A program made the translations under genes and the position numbers. DNA of 64,000 nt, taken from CAZGXM01 sp964529795. Lineage in GTDB: Bacteria > Bacillota > JADQBR01. The stretch spans positions 1-64,000 of the forward strand of contig CAZGXM010000003.1 in NCBI GenBank assembly GCA_964529795.1. Direction: 5' to 3'. Below the pieces are notes generated by a model. It saw only the letters and a program-made list of their open reading frames with translations, did not search any database and was not told where the DNA came from. Positions 33,485 to 43,060 of the stretch are shown piece by piece (positions within the stretch are counted from its first letter, which is position 1; every line of letters starts with the position of its first letter).

Positions 33485-34972
33485 TTGAGTGATTTGCGTT
33501 ATAATAATAGCTGGTCCGGATACCAGCTGGGGAGAAGACTTAAGGTTGCAGTGGGTGACGTGACCGGCAACGGTCTTGAGGACATTGTTGCCGGTTCGGC
33601 TGATGGACTGCTGTTTGTCTTTGAATGGAACGGGCGCACATTCCGCCGCCGTGTGGTTAACGTCGGCAGGTCTATTGAAGTTGTTGCCCTGGGCGATACC
33701 GACGGTGACGGCATCAATGAAATTATTCTTGGCACTACGGCGGGTGTGCAGGTCTGGGAGTGGACCGGCACGTCGTTTGTACGGGTATTTCGCAGCCAAC
33801 AACTGGGCCGGGTTACCAGTATTGCCGTCGGGGACTTTGATAACAACGGCCAGGAGGAATTTGCGGTTTCCGTGGGCAGTACGGTTTTTGTTTTTCAATT
33901 TGACGGGGTATCGTTCCAGTTGATGGCGGAGCCGGACTTTGACATCCGGGTGCTGGTCGGCGCAGGGGACATGACGGGGACCGGCCGCGACGAGCTGGTG
34001 GTTGCCTTTGTGGGCACAGGCCGGGTGAGTATCTTCCGCTGGACCGGACTGCGGTTTGTGGAAGTGCGTTCGGCTCTTATCGGCAGGCCCATAGCCGGAC
34101 CGGTGGAGGTTGCCGATGTTACCGACGACTTTCGCGAAGACATTATTCTCGGTGTTGATTCCGGCACCAGGTTTGTCATTTTGGAACGCACCGCCACGTT
34201 GCGGGAAGTTTTCGTCAGTTCGTCCTTGGGAGCAAGGATTGTCGGGTTTGCCGTGGGCGATTGGGACCTGGACGGTGAAAACGAGCTAATTGTGGGTACT
34301 TCACGGCGGGTCTTCGTCTTCAAACGGAGACGAAGAACTTTTGTGGAGGTGGCGAGGATCGCCGTGGAGGGAACTATCAGCAGCGTTGCCGCCGGGGATG
34401 TTAATGATGACGGGTTATTGGAAATTGTGGTGGGGACTGTCCAGGGGAATATCTTTATTCTCCGCCAAACCTTTGAGGCTGAAAACCAGTTTCTCATCCA
34501 GGAAGAACTGACAGTGCCCAGCGGGTTGCCGGATATCATCAAGGTTGCCGGGGTTAAAGTCAATAAGGTTAGGGTGGATGAAGTCAGGGTAATACCGGGT
34601 AAAGTCATTGTCAAGGGTCGCTTTGAAATTTCTGTGTTATATGTTGGTGAGCCGGACAGAAGAGTATTTGAGTTTGATGAGACGGTAACCTTCGTCCACT
34701 TTGTTGAGGCTCCCGGCATCGGGCCCGGTGACCGGGTAGATGTGGATATCGAAATAGAGTTTGTAAATGCCCGCTTTGACCCGTCGCAGCCACGGAAAGT
34801 GGAAGTGGTGATTGTAGCTGTGGTTCAAATATTTGACCATATTGTCCGAGAAGGGGAGACTCTCATTACCCTGGCAAAGCAGCATAATACCACGGTAAAG
34901 GAAATACAAAGGATCAATGGCTTAAAAGGAACCCGGGCCTTCGCGGGACAGAAGTTAAAGATGCCGTTTTAA
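33485..34972 (+). CDS. Beta-propeller (FG-GAP) + SPOCS + LysM fusion protein
   Basis: 495 residues. The first 330 hold seven calcium-loop repeats of the FG-GAP/VCBS type, including GDVTGNGLED, GDTDGDGINE, GDFDNNGQEE, GDMTGTGRDE, ADVTDDFRED, GDWDLDGENE and GDVNDDGLLE, enough for a seven-bladed propeller. A SPOCS/DUF3794-like domain follows (about 334-447, FHFVEAPGIGPGD-type core) and then a LysM (about 451-495, VREGETLITLAKQHNTTVKE). The last two domains match the end of the 24590 protein. No signal peptide. It starts at TTG 33485 behind GGGGG. A spore-coat role is inferred from the SPOCS-LysM part; the propeller's ligand is unknown. Confidence 0.88.
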   Translation: MSDLRYNNSWSGYQLGRRLKVAVGDVTGNGLEDIVAGSADGLLFVFEWNGRTFRRRVVNVGRSIEVVALGDTDGDGINEIILGTTAGVQVWEWTGTSFVRVFRSQQLGRVTSIAVGDFDNNGQEEFAVSVGSTVFVFQFDGVSFQLMAEPDFDIRVLVGAGDMTGTGRDELVVAFVGTGRVSIFRWTGLRFVEVRSALIGRPIAGPVEVADVTDDFREDIILGVDSGTRFVILERTATLREVFVSSSLGARIVGFAVGDWDLDGENELIVGTSRRVFVFKRRRRTFVEVARIAVEGTISSVAAGDVNDDGLLEIVVGTVQGNIFILRQTFEAENQFLIQEELTVPSGLPDIIKVAGVKVNKVRVDEVRVIPGKVIVKGRFEISVLYVGEPDRRVFEFDETVTFVHFVEAPGIGPGDRVDVDIEIEFVNARFDPSQPRKVEVVIVAVVQIFDHIVREGETLITLAKQHNTTVKEIQRINGLKGTRAFAGQKLKMPF

Positions 34973-35195
34973 TCCGGTTTTTTTGGGTGGGTTTTGGACA
35001 AGGACATATACCCGGTCTAAAGGTTAAGGATTGGTTTGGTATAGACCGGTGTTTGCTTGGGGAGCATATACAGTTAGGAATGGCCTGGTTGTGATTTGGC
35101 AGATGTGACGGTGTAAGATTAAATTGATGAAAAAAGGATTTTTACCAAAGCATAACTAATTAAGTATAGAAGAAAATTCCGGTAGGTGCAACCAT
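34973..35195. other. Intergenic region before ispE
   Basis: Contains inverted repeat CCGGTCTA/TAGACCGG (35012-35019/35042-35049), possibly a weak terminator. No gene. Confidence 0.5.
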
Positions 35196-36050
35196 TTGGG
35201 AGAACAGCAGGTAACTGCCCGTGCATATGCAAAAATTAATTTAAGTATCGATGTGCTCGGTAAACGGGATGACGGCTATCATCAATTGGCAATGGTGATG
35301 CAGAGTATTTCCCTGCATGATAACGTGACGGTAGCCATCGATGAAACACTGTCCATTGAGTGCAGTAATGCCGAAGTGCCTTCAGGACCGGAAAATCTTG
35401 GCTTTAAAGCGGCCCGACTTTTGCAGCGGGAAACCGGCAGCACGCCAGGTGCCCGCATCCGGATTAAAAAAAATATACCTGTGGCTGCGGGATTGGCAGG
35501 AGGAAGCAGTGATGCTGCTGCCATATTGTTGGCTTTAAACCATTTGTGGAAATTGCACCTGCCTATCAGCAGGTTGGCATATTTAGGCGGGCAATTGGGT
35601 TCAGACATTCCCTTTTGCTTGCTGGGCGGTACCTGTTTGGCTACCGGTCGTGGTGAGAGATTAACCGTATTGCCGCCGGCACCGCATTTTTGGCTGGTAC
35701 TGGCCAAGCCGGAGTTTGAGGTACCTACTGCCCGCGTCTATGCCAATTACTCTGCCGCCGATGTTGAAAAGCGGCCTGATACTTCAAGCTTGGTAAGTGC
35801 CATTGAAACAAGAAACCGCGATGCACTGGTTGGAGCGATGGAAAATGTCCTGGAAAGCAGTACCTTCAAGCTTTACCCCCGGGTAAAGGAGTTAAAAGAG
35901 CGCATGTATAATTATGGGGCGGAGAAAGTACTGATGTGCGGTAGCGGGCCTGCAGTATTTGCTGTGGTAAGAAACAGGGAAGATGGTTTGGCGTTAAAAG
36001 CTCGGCTGAAGAATGATTATCCATTTGTGGAAATCGTTGAAACCATTTAA
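35196..36050 (+). CDS. ispE: 4-diphosphocytidyl-2-C-methyl-D-erythritol kinase
   Basis: A 284-residue GHMP kinase of the non-mevalonate isoprenoid pathway; it phosphorylates the 2-hydroxyl of CDP-ME. The ATP-binding loop is PVAAGLAGGSSDAAA, and the N-terminus AYAKINLSIDV is typical. GMP-type C-terminal motif MCGSGPAVFAV is present. Starts at TTG 35196 behind AGGTG. It heads an apparent unit with a GntR regulator and a nucleotidyltransferase; the Bacillus locus likewise places ispE before purR and spoVG. Confidence 0.95.
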   Translation: MGEQQVTARAYAKINLSIDVLGKRDDGYHQLAMVMQSISLHDNVTVAIDETLSIECSNAEVPSGPENLGFKAARLLQRETGSTPGARIRIKKNIPVAAGLAGGSSDAAAILLALNHLWKLHLPISRLAYLGGQLGSDIPFCLLGGTCLATGRGERLTVLPPAPHFWLVLAKPEFEVPTARVYANYSAADVEKRPDTSSLVSAIETRNRDALVGAMENVLESSTFKLYPRVKELKERMYNYGAEKVLMCGSGPAVFAVVRNREDGLALKARLKNDYPFVEIVETI

Positions 36051-36066
36051 GGGGGAGGCTTTGGCA

Positions 36067-36765
36067 ATGACACGTGAAAGATTATTACCCATCAAGCTGG
36101 AGAATTATCGACCGCTGCGGGAAATTGTTTTTGAAACCATGCGTGAGGCCATAATAAACGGCCAGCTTCGGCCCGGTGAGCGGTTGATGGAGGTGCAACT
36201 GGCCGAAGAGATGGGCGTCAGCAGGACACCGGTAAGAGAGGCAATGCGAAAATTGGAATTGGAAGGCTTTGTGGTAATGGTTCCCCGAAAAGGGGCCTAT
36301 GTGGCGGGGATTTCCACCAAAGATATTACCGATGTATTTGAAATTCGTGCGGCATTGGAGTCCCTGGCAGCGGGATTGGCTGTGGACAGGATTACTGAAG
36401 AGGAATTGGAAGAATTGGAGCGCTTGCTGGTGCTGGTCGCCGAGTGTGCTGCCAAAGACGATTTGGAAAAACTCATTGAAGTTGATACGGAATTTCATGA
36501 TTGTCTGTACAGGGCCAGTCGCAATGACCGTTTGGTACAGATTGTCAGCAACCTGCGCGAGCAGATACAGCGTTTTCGGACCACATCCCTGGCTTCACCG
36601 GGTCGCATGAAAGAAACCTTGGAGGAGCATAAAAAGATTGTGGAAGCTATTTCCGAAAGAAATGTAAGTCTCGCCAGGGAACTGGCTTTGGAACACATAG
36701 AAAATGCCGAAGACAGTATTTTGGAGGCATTGGAAAAAAGGGAAGAAAACAGCAGGCGGCGGTAA
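36067..36765 (+). CDS. GntR/FadR-family transcriptional regulator
   Basis: A 232-residue regulator. The N-terminal winged helix-turn-helix has IINGQLRPGERLMEVQLAE and VSRTPVREAMRKLE; the C-terminal all-helical FCD domain includes a FHDCLYRAS motif whose histidine can bind metal or ligand. The effector is unknown. It lies 16 bases after ispE with GGGGGAGG before ATG 36067, and is followed by a nucleotidyltransferase. Confidence 0.92.
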   Translation: MTRERLLPIKLENYRPLREIVFETMREAIINGQLRPGERLMEVQLAEEMGVSRTPVREAMRKLELEGFVVMVPRKGAYVAGISTKDITDVFEIRAALESLAAGLAVDRITEEELEELERLLVLVAECAAKDDLEKLIEVDTEFHDCLYRASRNDRLVQIVSNLREQIQRFRTTSLASPGRMKETLEEHKKIVEAISERNVSLARELALEHIENAEDSILEALEKREENSRRR

Positions 36766-36787
36766 CACAGAGGAGGAAACGCGGTTA

Positions 36788-37537
36788 ATGGATGCCATTA
36801 TTTTAGCCGGAAGTGCAAATACCGGTAAATTGCGCGAGGTTAGCGGTGTTTCAGCGGAAGGCATGATAGAAATTCATGAAAAATTAATGGTACAGTATGT
36901 ACTGGAAGCTATTTTGTCCTCCGAATACATTGACCGGGTGGTGCTGGTAGGTTTACCGGAAATCAACGAGCATTTTCGGGATTGGCCGGAAGTCTGCCTG
37001 GCACCGGCTGGGACTACGCCGGTTAAGAGTTTAATTAACGGGTTGAAACATGTTGACAGTTCTCGCATGGTACTGGTAGCTACCGATGACATACCTTTAA
37101 TTACCACGGAGGCCGTGAATTATTTTCTGCGGCAGTGCCAGGGAAGAGAGGCTGATTTGTTCTATCCCGTTATCAGCCGTGAAGTGCATGAGGAAAGATA
37201 TCCCGGTTCAGTCAGGACATATGTAAAACTGAAGGAAGGCACTTTTACCGGCGGGAATATTTTTCTCATCAATCCGAAAAAAGTGCCCCGGTGTGCCGCA
37301 AAAGTAGAAGAATTTGTCCGTCTGCGAAAGAAACCGTTGGAATTGTGCCGGTTAGTGGGCTTTTCCTTTCTGATTAAGTTCCTGCTGCGTTCCTTAAGCA
37401 TCAAAGAAGCAGAAACCAGGGTTTCTGCGCTCTTGGACATTACCGGTTATGCCGTAATCTGCCCTTATCCTGAGGTGGGGTTGGATGTGGATAAACCCGG
37501 TGATTTGGAAATGGTAAAAAATTATTTGGTCGGTTAA
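36788..37537 (+). CDS. MobA-like nucleotidyltransferase family protein
   Basis: A 249-residue GT-A/nucleotidyltransferase fold: MDAIILAGSANTGKL at the start replaces the usual LAGG.GxRM, and VLVATDDIPLIT holds the metal-site aspartates. Related proteins transfer NMP to sugars, isoprenoid precursors or molybdopterin. Substrate unknown; the position in the ispE unit hints at envelope or isoprenoid chemistry (inference). GAGGAGG lies before ATG 36788. Confidence 0.75.
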   Translation: MDAIILAGSANTGKLREVSGVSAEGMIEIHEKLMVQYVLEAILSSEYIDRVVLVGLPEINEHFRDWPEVCLAPAGTTPVKSLINGLKHVDSSRMVLVATDDIPLITTEAVNYFLRQCQGREADLFYPVISREVHEERYPGSVRTYVKLKEGTFTGGNIFLINPKKVPRCAAKVEEFVRLRKKPLELCRLVGFSFLIKFLLRSLSIKEAETRVSALLDITGYAVICPYPEVGLDVDKPGDLEMVKNYLVG

Positions 37538-37543
37538 TAAAGT

Positions 37544-37579
37544 AAGAACCTCTTAAAGCAAACTTTAAGAGGTTCTTTG
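37544..37579 (+). terminator. Strong terminator after ispE unit
   Basis: Perfect 15-base arms AAGAACCTCTTAAAG/CTTTAAGAGGTTCTT with a four-base loop and a short T tail. Confidence 0.9.
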
Positions 37580-37656
37580 TTAATGTGTTGACCCGGCAGG
37601 GGAGTTATTAAATCATCCGGCGTTAATTAGGGCATCCTAAGGTTTGGGGTGAGATA

Positions 37657-37923
37657 ATGGCATTTGACAGGACGGTTTTTTTAATGGCGGTATTGAGATT
37701 TGTTTCCGCGTTACTGATTTTTACGGCAGCGGTATTAATGCTCGAGTACAACTCAGTTCCCTGGGCGCTGCGGCTAAATGCTTTATTGGGTCTGGTGGGT
37801 CCTGTAATTATGATAACTGCCAGTGTTTTGGGAATTGCAGATATGGCCGGTGAAATTTCCTGGTCCAAATTGGCTATTATAATTTTCGGAGTTGTCCTGA
37901 TTTTGTACGGTACCAGCAAGTAG
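37657..37923 (+). CDS. yqhV: YqhV-family (DUF2619) membrane protein
   Basis: An 88-residue protein with three hydrophobic helices (about 9-28, 41-62, 70-86) and the NSVPWALRLNALLGLVGP core that I associate with YqhV/DUF2619. Bacillus yqhV lies by the spoIIIA operon; function is unknown. GGTGAG lies before ATG 37657. A single gene between two terminated units. Confidence 0.75.
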   Translation: MAFDRTVFLMAVLRFVSALLIFTAAVLMLEYNSVPWALRLNALLGLVGPVIMITASVLGIADMAGEISWSKLAIIIFGVVLILYGTSK

Positions 37924-38037
37924 TTTCTCCTCTTGGCAGGGAATTTTCGATTCGCGTAGAAGTGGATATTATTTTACATTAAGCCTAATAATATTCGGGA
38001 ATATATCCTTTTTCCGGTGTGCCAAGGGGGAAAATCG

Positions 38038-38856
38038 ATGAATAAAAGCAGAAGAAGTGAACGAATGGTGGTCATTACCCGTTTGCTCACCCAACGACCG
38101 CGTGCCTTGTTTTCGTTAAACTATTTTTCCAGACTGTTTTCTGCGGCAAAATCAACCATTAGTGAGGACCTGACCATCATGCGTGATGCCTGTCAGAGAT
38201 GGGGATTGGGAGAAGTGGTGACCGTTCCCGGTGCCGCAGGGGGAGTAAAGTTTTTACCAAAACAGAACAAGGAAGAAACCACGGAACTGGTTGAGCATCT
38301 GTGCCGGGAACTGGGCCGGGGTGACCGTATTTTGCCGGGTGGGTATCTTTATATGGCGGACCTGATTTACAGCCCCCAACTTATTGGTAGGGTAGGCCAT
38401 TTGTTTGCCACCATTTTCATTGACCTGCAACCCGACCTCATTGTTACGGTGGAAGCGAAGGGGATTCCTTTGGCTTTAATGACGGCAAATGTCTTTAATG
38501 TACCGCTGGTAATAATCAGGGCTAGCAATAAAGTTACCGAGGGGTCGGCGGTAAGTATCAATTACGTATCCGGATCTACCCAACGCATTCAGTCCATGTC
38601 GCTGGCGAGGAGGGCATTACCTACCGGCTCAAAGGTAATTATTATTGATGATTTTATGAAAGCCGGCGGTACTGCCCGGGGAATGCACGATTTACTGGCG
38701 GAGTTCGGGGCCAAGGTTCTGGCCACGGGGGTGATGGTGGCCACCACTGAGCCAAAAGAAAAATTAGTTTCCAACTATGTATCTATCTTGGATTTGGTTT
38801 CAGTGGACACGGAGAACAAACGGGTAGAGGTGGTTCCGGGTAGTTGGTATCAGTAA
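38038..38856 (+). CDS. purR: Pur operon repressor PurR
   Basis: A 272-residue PurR of the Gram-positive type: N-terminal winged helix (about 1-75, RRSERMVVITRLLTQRPRAL) fused to a phosphoribosyltransferase-like domain with the PRPP motif VIIIDDFMKAGGTARG. PRPP binding releases it from PurBoxes. ATG 38038 lies behind AGGGGG. It is near spoVG and glmU as in Bacillus. The following ilvA start overlaps within 20 bases. Confidence 0.95.
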   Translation: MNKSRRSERMVVITRLLTQRPRALFSLNYFSRLFSAAKSTISEDLTIMRDACQRWGLGEVVTVPGAAGGVKFLPKQNKEETTELVEHLCRELGRGDRILPGGYLYMADLIYSPQLIGRVGHLFATIFIDLQPDLIVTVEAKGIPLALMTANVFNVPLVIIRASNKVTEGSAVSINYVSGSTQRIQSMSLARRALPTGSKVIIIDDFMKAGGTARGMHDLLAEFGAKVLATGVMVATTEPKEKLVSNYVSILDLVSVDTENKRVEVVPGSWYQ

Positions 38857-38876
38857 AAATGCAAGGGGTGGTAAGT

Positions 38877-40103
38877 TTGACTGCTGCCGGGTTACCTGTG
38901 ACATTAGCTGCAATTGAAGAGGCTGCAAGTATTTTGGCGCCCGTAATTCATGCCACGGCTCTTGAGTATTCGGCTACCTTCAGCGACTTGACGGGTATGG
39001 ATGTTTATTTAAAGCAGGAAAATTTCCAAAAGACCGGTTCTTTTAAAATCCGGGGCGCTTACAATAAAATATATCATTTAACGCCTGCCGAAAAAGAAAA
39101 GGGGGTGATAGCCGCTTCCGCGGGAAACCACGCCCAGGGAGTGGCATACGGGGCGTCGCTACTTAATACCAAGGCGACTGTTGTCATGCCTGAAGGGGCA
39201 CCTATTACCAAGGCAACTGCTACTAAAGGCTATGGGGCGCGGGTGATACTGGCCGGTGAAAACTACGATGCGGCCTACAGGAAGGCTTTGGAGATTCAGC
39301 GGGATACCGGGGCAACGTTTGTACATGCGTTCAACGATTTGGATGTAATAGCTGGGCAGGGGACAGTCGGTTTGGAAATGCTGGCTGCTCAACCCCGGCT
39401 TGATGTCATTTTGGTTCCCATTGGCGGTGGCGGTCTGATTTCCGGCATTTCCATTGCTGTCAAGGCAAAGAAAGCAGGCGTGAAAATAATCGGGGTTGAA
39501 GCAGCGGCTGCTCCGTCCATGAAAACGGCATTAATGACTGGTATCCTGGTAGAAGTGGAAGGTTCCAGCACTATTGCTGACGGTATCGCGGTAAAAAAAC
39601 CGGGTGAACGCACCTTTAACATCATCAAACAACTGGTTGATGATGTGGTGGTGGTGGATGATGAAGAAATTTCTACGGCGGTTTTAATGTTGTTGGAAAG
39701 AAGTAAAATGGTGGTGGAGGCATCGGGAGCCGTATCGCTGGCTGCACTGCTTACCCGAAAAGTATCATTACCCCCGAAAACAAAGGTGGCATGTGTTATC
39801 AGCGGTGGCAATATTGATGTAAATATAATTTCCCAAATTATTGACCGGGGCCTGGTCAAAACGGGACGATTGGCCCGGTTTCGCACGATAATTCCCGACA
39901 AACCCGGGTCCTTGCAGCAGCTGCTTTATATAGTTGCACAAACCAAAGCAAACGTCATTACCGTGAATCATGACCGGCTCAAACCCGTAGTACCCATTAC
40001 CGAAACAATGGTTGAACTGACTCTGGAAACAAGGGACCATGCACACGTGAAAAAAATCGCAGAACTTTTGGCTCAATCCGGTTATACTACGGAAACCATC
40101 TAA
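38877..40103 (+). CDS. ilvA: Threonine ammonia-lyase (deaminase) with ACT domain
   Basis: A PLP enzyme of 408 residues. The PLP lysine is in TGSFKIRGAYNK, the glycine loop PIGGGGLISGI is present, and the last about 80 residues form one ACT domain (RTIIPDKPGSLQQLL). This catabolic-type size turns threonine into 2-oxobutanoate, feeding isoleucine synthesis. I choose TTG 38877 behind AAGGGGTGG; the GTG at 38844 would overlap purR. Not a usual member of the Bacillus cluster. Confidence 0.92.
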   Translation: MTAAGLPVTLAAIEEAASILAPVIHATALEYSATFSDLTGMDVYLKQENFQKTGSFKIRGAYNKIYHLTPAEKEKGVIAASAGNHAQGVAYGASLLNTKATVVMPEGAPITKATATKGYGARVILAGENYDAAYRKALEIQRDTGATFVHAFNDLDVIAGQGTVGLEMLAAQPRLDVILVPIGGGGLISGISIAVKAKKAGVKIIGVEAAAAPSMKTALMTGILVEVEGSSTIADGIAVKKPGERTFNIIKQLVDDVVVVDDEEISTAVLMLLERSKMVVEASGAVSLAALLTRKVSLPPKTKVACVISGGNIDVNIISQIIDRGLVKTGRLARFRTIIPDKPGSLQQLLYIVAQTKANVITVNHDRLKPVVPITETMVELTLETRDHAHVKKIAELLAQSGYTTETI

Positions 40104-40172
40104 CTTTTATACCGGTTTTTGAATTTAGGGGTATAATTTTTGGGAATTTTGTGCAAAAATATTGATTAAATA

Positions 40173-40204
40173 GCAGGTATTTTATGGTAATGTACCGAAT
40201 GTAT
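40173..40204 (+). promoter_or_regulatory. Candidate sigma-H promoter for spoVG
   Basis: GCAGGTATTT (40173-40182) and CCGAATGTAT (40195-40204) resemble the sigma-H pattern RnAGGAwWW...RnnGAATww. Bacillus spoVG is the classic sigma-H gene. Confidence 0.45.
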
Positions 40205-40251
40205 ATTATACTTTAGAAGTGAAAGCAGCAAAATGAAGGGTGGTGAGGGGT

Positions 40252-40512
40252 TTGCAGATTACCGATATCAGAATTCGTAAGATTTACGAAGAAGGACGGA
40301 TGAAGGCAATTGTATCTGTTACTTTTGACGAATCTTTTGTAATACATGATGTAAAAGTAATAGACGGCCAAAACGGGTTATTTGTGGCTATGCCCAGCAG
40401 AAGGACCCCTGATGGGGAATTCCGGGACATCGCGCATCCGATTAATCCGGATGCCCGTGAACTAATTCAATCTGCTGTATTAAAGGCCTATGAACAAGCG
40501 ATTGCCAGTTAA
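40252..40512 (+). CDS. spoVG: Septation / RNA-binding regulator SpoVG
   Basis: An 86-residue SpoVG, matching the family over its whole length: [30 protein letters not shown] and [12 protein letters not shown]. SpoVG affects septation, cortex formation and, in other Firmicutes, RNA and DNA binding. It starts at TTG 40252 behind GGTGAGGGG. It is followed by a terminator and glmU, the Bacillus order. Confidence 0.97.
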   Translation: MQITDIRIRKIYEEGRMKAIVSVTFDESFVIHDVKVIDGQNGLFVAMPSRRTPDGEFRDIAHPINPDARELIQSAVLKAYEQAIAS

Positions 40513-40516
40513 TTTT

Positions 40517-40542
40517 GGGAGCTCAGCGCTCCTTTATTTTTT
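40517..40542 (+). terminator. Terminator after spoVG
   Basis: GGAGC/GCTCC stem with T-rich tail. Confidence 0.7.
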
Positions 40543-40659
40543 GCCGCGCAGCGCAGGAAATTTATTTTTCGGACAAGAATAAAACCTATATAAAAACACT
40601 AAATAAAATAAATAGCAAGGGTAATGTAATTAACAGTTAATCAAGGGGGTTTAAATGAA

Positions 40660-42036
40660 TTGAACGAAACTACAGCGGTTATTTTGGCTGCAGGCAAAGG
40701 AACCCGCATGAAGTCGGCGGTCGCAAAAGTATTACATGATTTGGCGGGCAAACCCTTGGTAGAGCACGTGCTGCGGGCAGTGAAAAGTGCAGGAATAAAA
40801 AGACGGATTGTAGTGGTGGGCCACCAGGCGGACAGAGTAAGAGAGGTTTTGGGTAAAGATTGCCTTTACGCGTTGCAGGGGCAACAACTGGGGACCGGGC
40901 ATGCCGTTCAGCAAACCGAAAAATTGTGGCCCAAGGGCGGGGGCACTTTGCTGGTGCTTTGTGGTGATACCCCACTGATAACTGCGGAAACCATAAAAAG
41001 GCTAATTCAGGAACACCGGCGGAGCAAAGCCGTTTGTAGTGTGCTGACCGCACAGGTGCCGGATCCCGCCGGCTACGGTCGTATTATCAGAAACCGCCAG
41101 GGCGATGTTGAGCGTATTGTGGAGGAAAAAGATGCCACAGATCATGAAAAGCAAATTATGGAAATAAATACCGGCTGCTATTGTTTCGACCAGGGTGAAT
41201 TACGGACTGCACTGTCACAGTTAACCGTTGCCAATGCCCGAGGGGAATATTATCTTACCGGTGTGGTGGGATATTTTCAAAGGCAGGGCTTGACAGTCAT
41301 CGGGGTAAAACTCGATGACTACCGGGAACTACAGGGAATAAATAACCGCAGCCAATTGGCCCGGGCAGGACGGGTTTTAAGAGAGCGTATTAATGAACGG
41401 TTGATGTTGGCAGGTGTGACCATGGTTTCTCCGGAAACCACCTTTATTGATATTGAAGTCAGTGTCGGCCGGGATACGGTTATTTTACCCAATACACATT
41501 TGACCGGCAGTACCAGAGTAGGTGCCAATTGTCAAATAGGCCCGGATACCACGATAATAGACAGTGAAATCGGGGACGGGACGTTTATCAACAACTCTGT
41601 CATCAAGGAGAGCAGTGTGGGAAACAATTGCACCATTGGTCCCTTCAGCTATCTGCGACCGGGAACGGAACTGGATGACGGGGTGAAAATCGGCGATTTT
41701 GTTGAGGTGAAAAAGTCTGTTATCGGTAAGGGGAGTAAAATTCCTCATTTGTCTTATATCGGCGATAGCATTGTTGGTAAGGGAGTCAATGTAGGTGCAG
41801 GGGCCATTACCTGTAATTATGACGGGGTTAATAAATGGAAGACTGTTATTGAGGATGGTGCATTCATCGGCAGCAATACCAATCTGGTTGCGCCGGTGAA
41901 GGTGGGCAGTGATGCATTTATCGGTGCCGGTTCTACCATTACCAAGGATGTCCCCCCGGGTAGTTTGGCTGTGGCCCGGGGCAGGCAGAAAAATCTTGCC
42001 GGCAGGGAAAAAAAAGCAAAAAATAAAAAGGATTAA
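40660..42036 (+). CDS. glmU: Bifunctional GlmU
   Basis: A 458-residue enzyme that acetylates glucosamine-1-P and then makes UDP-GlcNAc. The N-terminal uridyltransferase has [11 protein letters not shown] and LCGDTPLIT. The C-terminal half is a left-handed beta-helix of hexapeptide repeats with [17 protein letters not shown], the acetyltransferase signature. The start is TTG 40660 with GGGGG upstream. prs follows by 53 bases, as in Bacillus. Confidence 0.97.
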   Translation: MNETTAVILAAGKGTRMKSAVAKVLHDLAGKPLVEHVLRAVKSAGIKRRIVVVGHQADRVREVLGKDCLYALQGQQLGTGHAVQQTEKLWPKGGGTLLVLCGDTPLITAETIKRLIQEHRRSKAVCSVLTAQVPDPAGYGRIIRNRQGDVERIVEEKDATDHEKQIMEINTGCYCFDQGELRTALSQLTVANARGEYYLTGVVGYFQRQGLTVIGVKLDDYRELQGINNRSQLARAGRVLRERINERLMLAGVTMVSPETTFIDIEVSVGRDTVILPNTHLTGSTRVGANCQIGPDTTIIDSEIGDGTFINNSVIKESSVGNNCTIGPFSYLRPGTELDDGVKIGDFVEVKKSVIGKGSKIPHLSYIGDSIVGKGVNVGAGAITCNYDGVNKWKTVIEDGAFIGSNTNLVAPVKVGSDAFIGAGSTITKDVPPGSLAVARGRQKNLAGREKKAKNKKD

Positions 42037-42089
42037 TCAGGAAAAACTCGAAAAAAATTAGTCATGAATTTTTTATTGGGAGGATTTCC

Positions 42090-43037
42090 ATGGCCTTTTT
42101 AAATCGTAAATTAAAAATATTTACCGCTAATGCCAACCCCGGCTTAGCCCGGGAAATTAGCGAGTACCTGGGGGTGCCCATTGGTGATGCCAAGGTAAAG
42201 CGCTTTAGTGATGGGGAAATCAGCATTGCCATTGATGAAAGTGTTCGCGGAGCCGATGTATTTGTTATTCAGCCCACGTGTTCTCCAGTCAATGAAAATT
42301 TAATGGAGCTGTTAATTATGATTGACGGGTTACGCAGGGCATCGGCAAGAAGAATTACCGCGGTTACGCCTTATTACGGCTATGCCCGCCAAGAAAGGAA
42401 AGCAAAAGCCCGGGATCCTATTTCGGCGAAACTGGTAGCCAATTTGCTTGTGGCTGCAGGAGTGAGGCGCTTGATGACCATGGACTTGCATGCAAGTGCC
42501 ATTCAGGGGTTCTTTGATATCCCTGTTGACCATTTGCCGGGAGGGCCTATTTTAGCGGAATATTATTCCAACCAGGGTCTGGACAACCTGGTGGTAGTAT
42601 CCCCGGATATAGGCGGGGTTACCCGGGCCAGGGGGCTGGCTGATCGCTTGGGTGCTGAAATTGCCATCATCGACAAACGCCGGACTGCACCCAATGTTTC
42701 GGAAATCATGAACATTATCGGTAATGTGCGGGGTCAAAACGTCATTATGACCGATGATATTATTGACACTGCCGGGACAATAACCAACGGGGCTGCGGCA
42801 TTGATCGAGCGAGGCGCAAAAAAAATCTATGCCTGCTGTACCCACCCGGTGCTGTCAGGGCCTGCTATTGAGCGCATTGAAAAATCAGCGATTTCGGAAC
42901 TGGTTGTTACCAATACCATTCCGCTGCCGCCTGAAAAACAACTGCCTAAAATAAAAGTCTTGTCTGTGGCGCCCCTGCTGGGGGAAGCCATCATCAGGGT
43001 GCATGAAGACCTGTCGGTGAGTAAATTATTTGACTAG
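42090..43037 (+). CDS. prs: Ribose-phosphate pyrophosphokinase
   Basis: PRPP synthetase, 315 residues. [18 protein letters not shown] is the ribose-5-P region and the PRPP loop is [11 protein letters not shown]. It makes PRPP for nucleotides, NAD and histidine/tryptophan, and for PurR sensing. GGGAGGA precedes ATG 42090. Same glmU-prs order as Bacillus. Confidence 0.98.
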   Translation: MAFLNRKLKIFTANANPGLAREISEYLGVPIGDAKVKRFSDGEISIAIDESVRGADVFVIQPTCSPVNENLMELLIMIDGLRRASARRITAVTPYYGYARQERKAKARDPISAKLVANLLVAAGVRRLMTMDLHASAIQGFFDIPVDHLPGGPILAEYYSNQGLDNLVVVSPDIGGVTRARGLADRLGAEIAIIDKRRTAPNVSEIMNIIGNVRGQNVIMTDDIIDTAGTITNGAAALIERGAKKIYACCTHPVLSGPAIERIEKSAISELVVTNTIPLPPEKQLPKIKVLSVAPLLGEAIIRVHEDLSVSKLFD

Positions 43038-43060
43038 CGATGAAAAAAACCACCGTATGC

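Noticed and set aside
33260..33898. 212-codon reverse ORF opposite the propeller gene start
   Set aside because: It crosses an intergenic region and two start sites, and has no coherent protein features.
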